Assembly (NCBI RefSeq): GCF_002836595.1
Contig: NZ_PJBB01000003.1
Span: 992,001 to 1,056,000, forward strand
Source of the DNA: Tenacibaculum sp. Bg11-29
GTDB taxonomy: Bacteria > Bacteroidota > Bacteroidia > Flavobacteriales > Flavobacteriaceae
Direction of reading: 5' to 3'
Length of the DNA: 64,000 nucleotides
Shown: positions 63,056-64,000 of the stretch, one piece after another
Numbering within the stretch: position 1 is the stretch's first letter
How the letters are laid out: each line of letters opens with the position of its first letter
Translations under genes and position numbers: made by a program
Notes under the pieces: generated by a model
Database searches by the model: none
Told to the model about the DNA's origin: nothing
The model's input: the letters and a program-made list of their open reading frames with translations, nothing else

Positions 63056-63286
63056 ATGTTACAAATAATAAAGAAAATTCATAGAATTATTTACCCTATT
63101 TTAACAGTATTTTTCTTGTTAGTTCTAGATAGAGTATTCCATGTAGAGCCAGATTGGGTTCGAATAGCAGTAGCAATTGCTTTAGGATATTTTTTATCAC
63201 CAAGAAAAAAAATAATTCAAACAGAATCAGGAGAAAAGAAGCAATTAACGTGGATTTTTTTTAAAAAACCAATATTTCTAGATTAA
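63056..63286 (+). CDS. Hypothetical small membrane protein
   Basis: 76 aa. One to two hydrophobic segments (IIYPILTVFFLLVLDRVF; WVRIAVAIALGYFLS), then a basic tail. No family known to me. Its stop TAA shares one base with the exonuclease ATG (TAATG), so both are probably translated from one mRNA. Confidence 0.7.
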   Translation: MLQIIKKIHRIIYPILTVFFLLVLDRVFHVEPDWVRIAVAIALGYFLSPRKKIIQTESGEKKQLTWIFFKKPIFLD

Positions 63287-64000
63287 TGAAAATAATCTCA
63301 TACAACGTAAACGGAATAAGAGCCGCTTTAAAAAAAGGATTTATAGATTGGTTAAAATCTGCTAATCCAGATGTGATTTGTATTCAAGAAACCAAAGCAC
63401 ATAAAGAACAGTTAGATGTAACGGAGTTTGAAAATGCAGGTTATCCTTACCATTATTGGTTTTCAGCACAAAAAAAGGGATACTCATCAGTAGCTATTTT
63501 TTGTAAAGAAGAGCCTAAACATATTGAATATGGAACAGGAATTGAATCGATGGATTTTGAAGGTAGAAACCTTCGTGTAGATTTTGATGAAGTCTCTGTA
63601 ATGAGTATGTATTTACCATCAGGTACAAACGCTACTAGGTTAGATTATAAGTTTAATTATATGGATGAGATCTTAGCATATGCAGCTGAGTTAAAAAAAA
63701 CGATTCCGAATTTAGTTATTTGTGGAGATTATAATATTTGTCATGAAGCAATAGATATTCATAATCCAAAAATGAAAGGAGTATCTGGTTTTTTGCCAGA
63801 AGAACGAGAATGGCTTACTAAGTTTATTGAAAGTGGATTTACTGATAGTTTTCGATTCTTAAATCCAGAAAGACAAGAATATTCTTGGTGGAGTTATCGA
63901 GCAAACTCTAGAGCAAATAATAAAGGATGGCGTTTAGATTACGCAATGGTTTCTGAACCATTACAGCGTAAAATTGCGAGAGCATATATTTTAACCGAAG
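63286..64000 (+). CDS. xth: Exodeoxyribonuclease III (3' end outside window)
   Basis: From ATG 63286: MKIISYNVNGIRAALKKGFI, DVICIQETKAHKEQ, KKGYSSVAIFCKEEP, MSMYLPSGTNATRLDYKFNY, VICGDYNICHEAIDIHNPKM, with the AP-endonuclease/ExoIII Asn, Glu, Tyr, Asp-x-Asn residues visible, and a WWSYRANSRANNKGWRLDYA segment near the edge. Repairs abasic DNA sites. The C-terminal His motif lies beyond the window. The gene starts within the stop codon of the small membrane protein gene. Confidence 0.95.
   Translation, partial: MKIISYNVNGIRAALKKGFIDWLKSANPDVICIQETKAHKEQLDVTEFENAGYPYHYWFSAQKKGYSSVAIFCKEEPKHIEYGTGIESMDFEGRNLRVDFDEVSVMSMYLPSGTNATRLDYKFNYMDEILAYAAELKKTIPNLVICGDYNICHEAIDIHNPKMKGVSGFLPEEREWLTKFIESGFTDSFRFLNPERQEYSWWSYRANSRANNKGWRLDYAMVSEPLQRKIARAYILTE

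Overview
The window is AT-rich bacterial DNA from a member of the Bacteroidota, most likely a marine Flavobacteriaceae (Tenacibaculum/Polaribacter-like). The evidence is a gliding-motility lipoprotein GldH gene beside a PSP1/RicT gene and a class A PBP, many short 'MKK...C' lipoproteins, a carboxypeptidase-like-domain TonB receptor, Flavobacteria-type promoters (TTTG, about 19-20 bp, TAnnTTTG) and almost no Shine-Dalgarno signals. No genus can be proven from the sequence alone.

Layout. 1-5.1 kb: edge of an sdh operon (sdhC), a TonB-dependent receptor, a membrane-anchored AraC-type regulator and an alpha/beta hydrolase. 6.0-26.4 kb: an accessory island. On the minus strand it has an S24/LexA-like repressor followed by a secreted DUF6973-type protein. 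Divergently, on the plus strand, it has (i) operon 1: an 1178-aa uncharacterised protein, an 844-aa polymorphic-toxin-like effector ending in a zincin (HELWH) domain with a putative immunity gene, and a decaying array of orphan toxin tip (WHH nuclease) and immunity genes; and (ii) operon 2: NlpC/CHAP-type endolysin, phage holin, three fibre-like proteins sharing one N-terminal module, a spanin-like membrane protein, a second toxin (JAB/JAMM-like tip) split by two in-frame TAA codons, and several immunity genes, some broken. The promoters of the two operons match at 40 of 56 ungapped positions. The first promoter faces the repressor promoter across a perfect inverted repeat. There is no capsid, terminase, portal, sheath or integrase. 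I read the island as a phage-derived, repressor-controlled, lysis-released toxin module.

26.6-31.3 kb: an AraC regulator with a candidate direct-repeat operator in front of a small CxxC protein, a carboxymuconolactone-decarboxylase-like protein and a cupredoxin-like protein; then an aspartyl-protease lipoprotein and a DUF2975/HTH pair. 31.3-41.3 kb: core genes (Xaa-Pro aminopeptidase, Crp-like regulator, RhlE-type helicase, a RimK/M14 pair, a large BNR-repeat protein, YgiD-like dioxygenase, folB, tRNA-Cys). 41.5-44.6 kb: an orphan lipoprotein, a pseudopilin and a DDE transposase. 45-55 kb: secreted or lipid-anchored hydrolases (MBL, S8, M1), YceI, two AraC regulators and three unusual lipoproteins. 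55-64 kb: core genes (glnS, ricT-like, gldH, PBP1A, CoA transferase A/B, exonuclease III cut by the window end).

Most gene boundaries are well supported. The functional reading of the island rests on motifs and context only.
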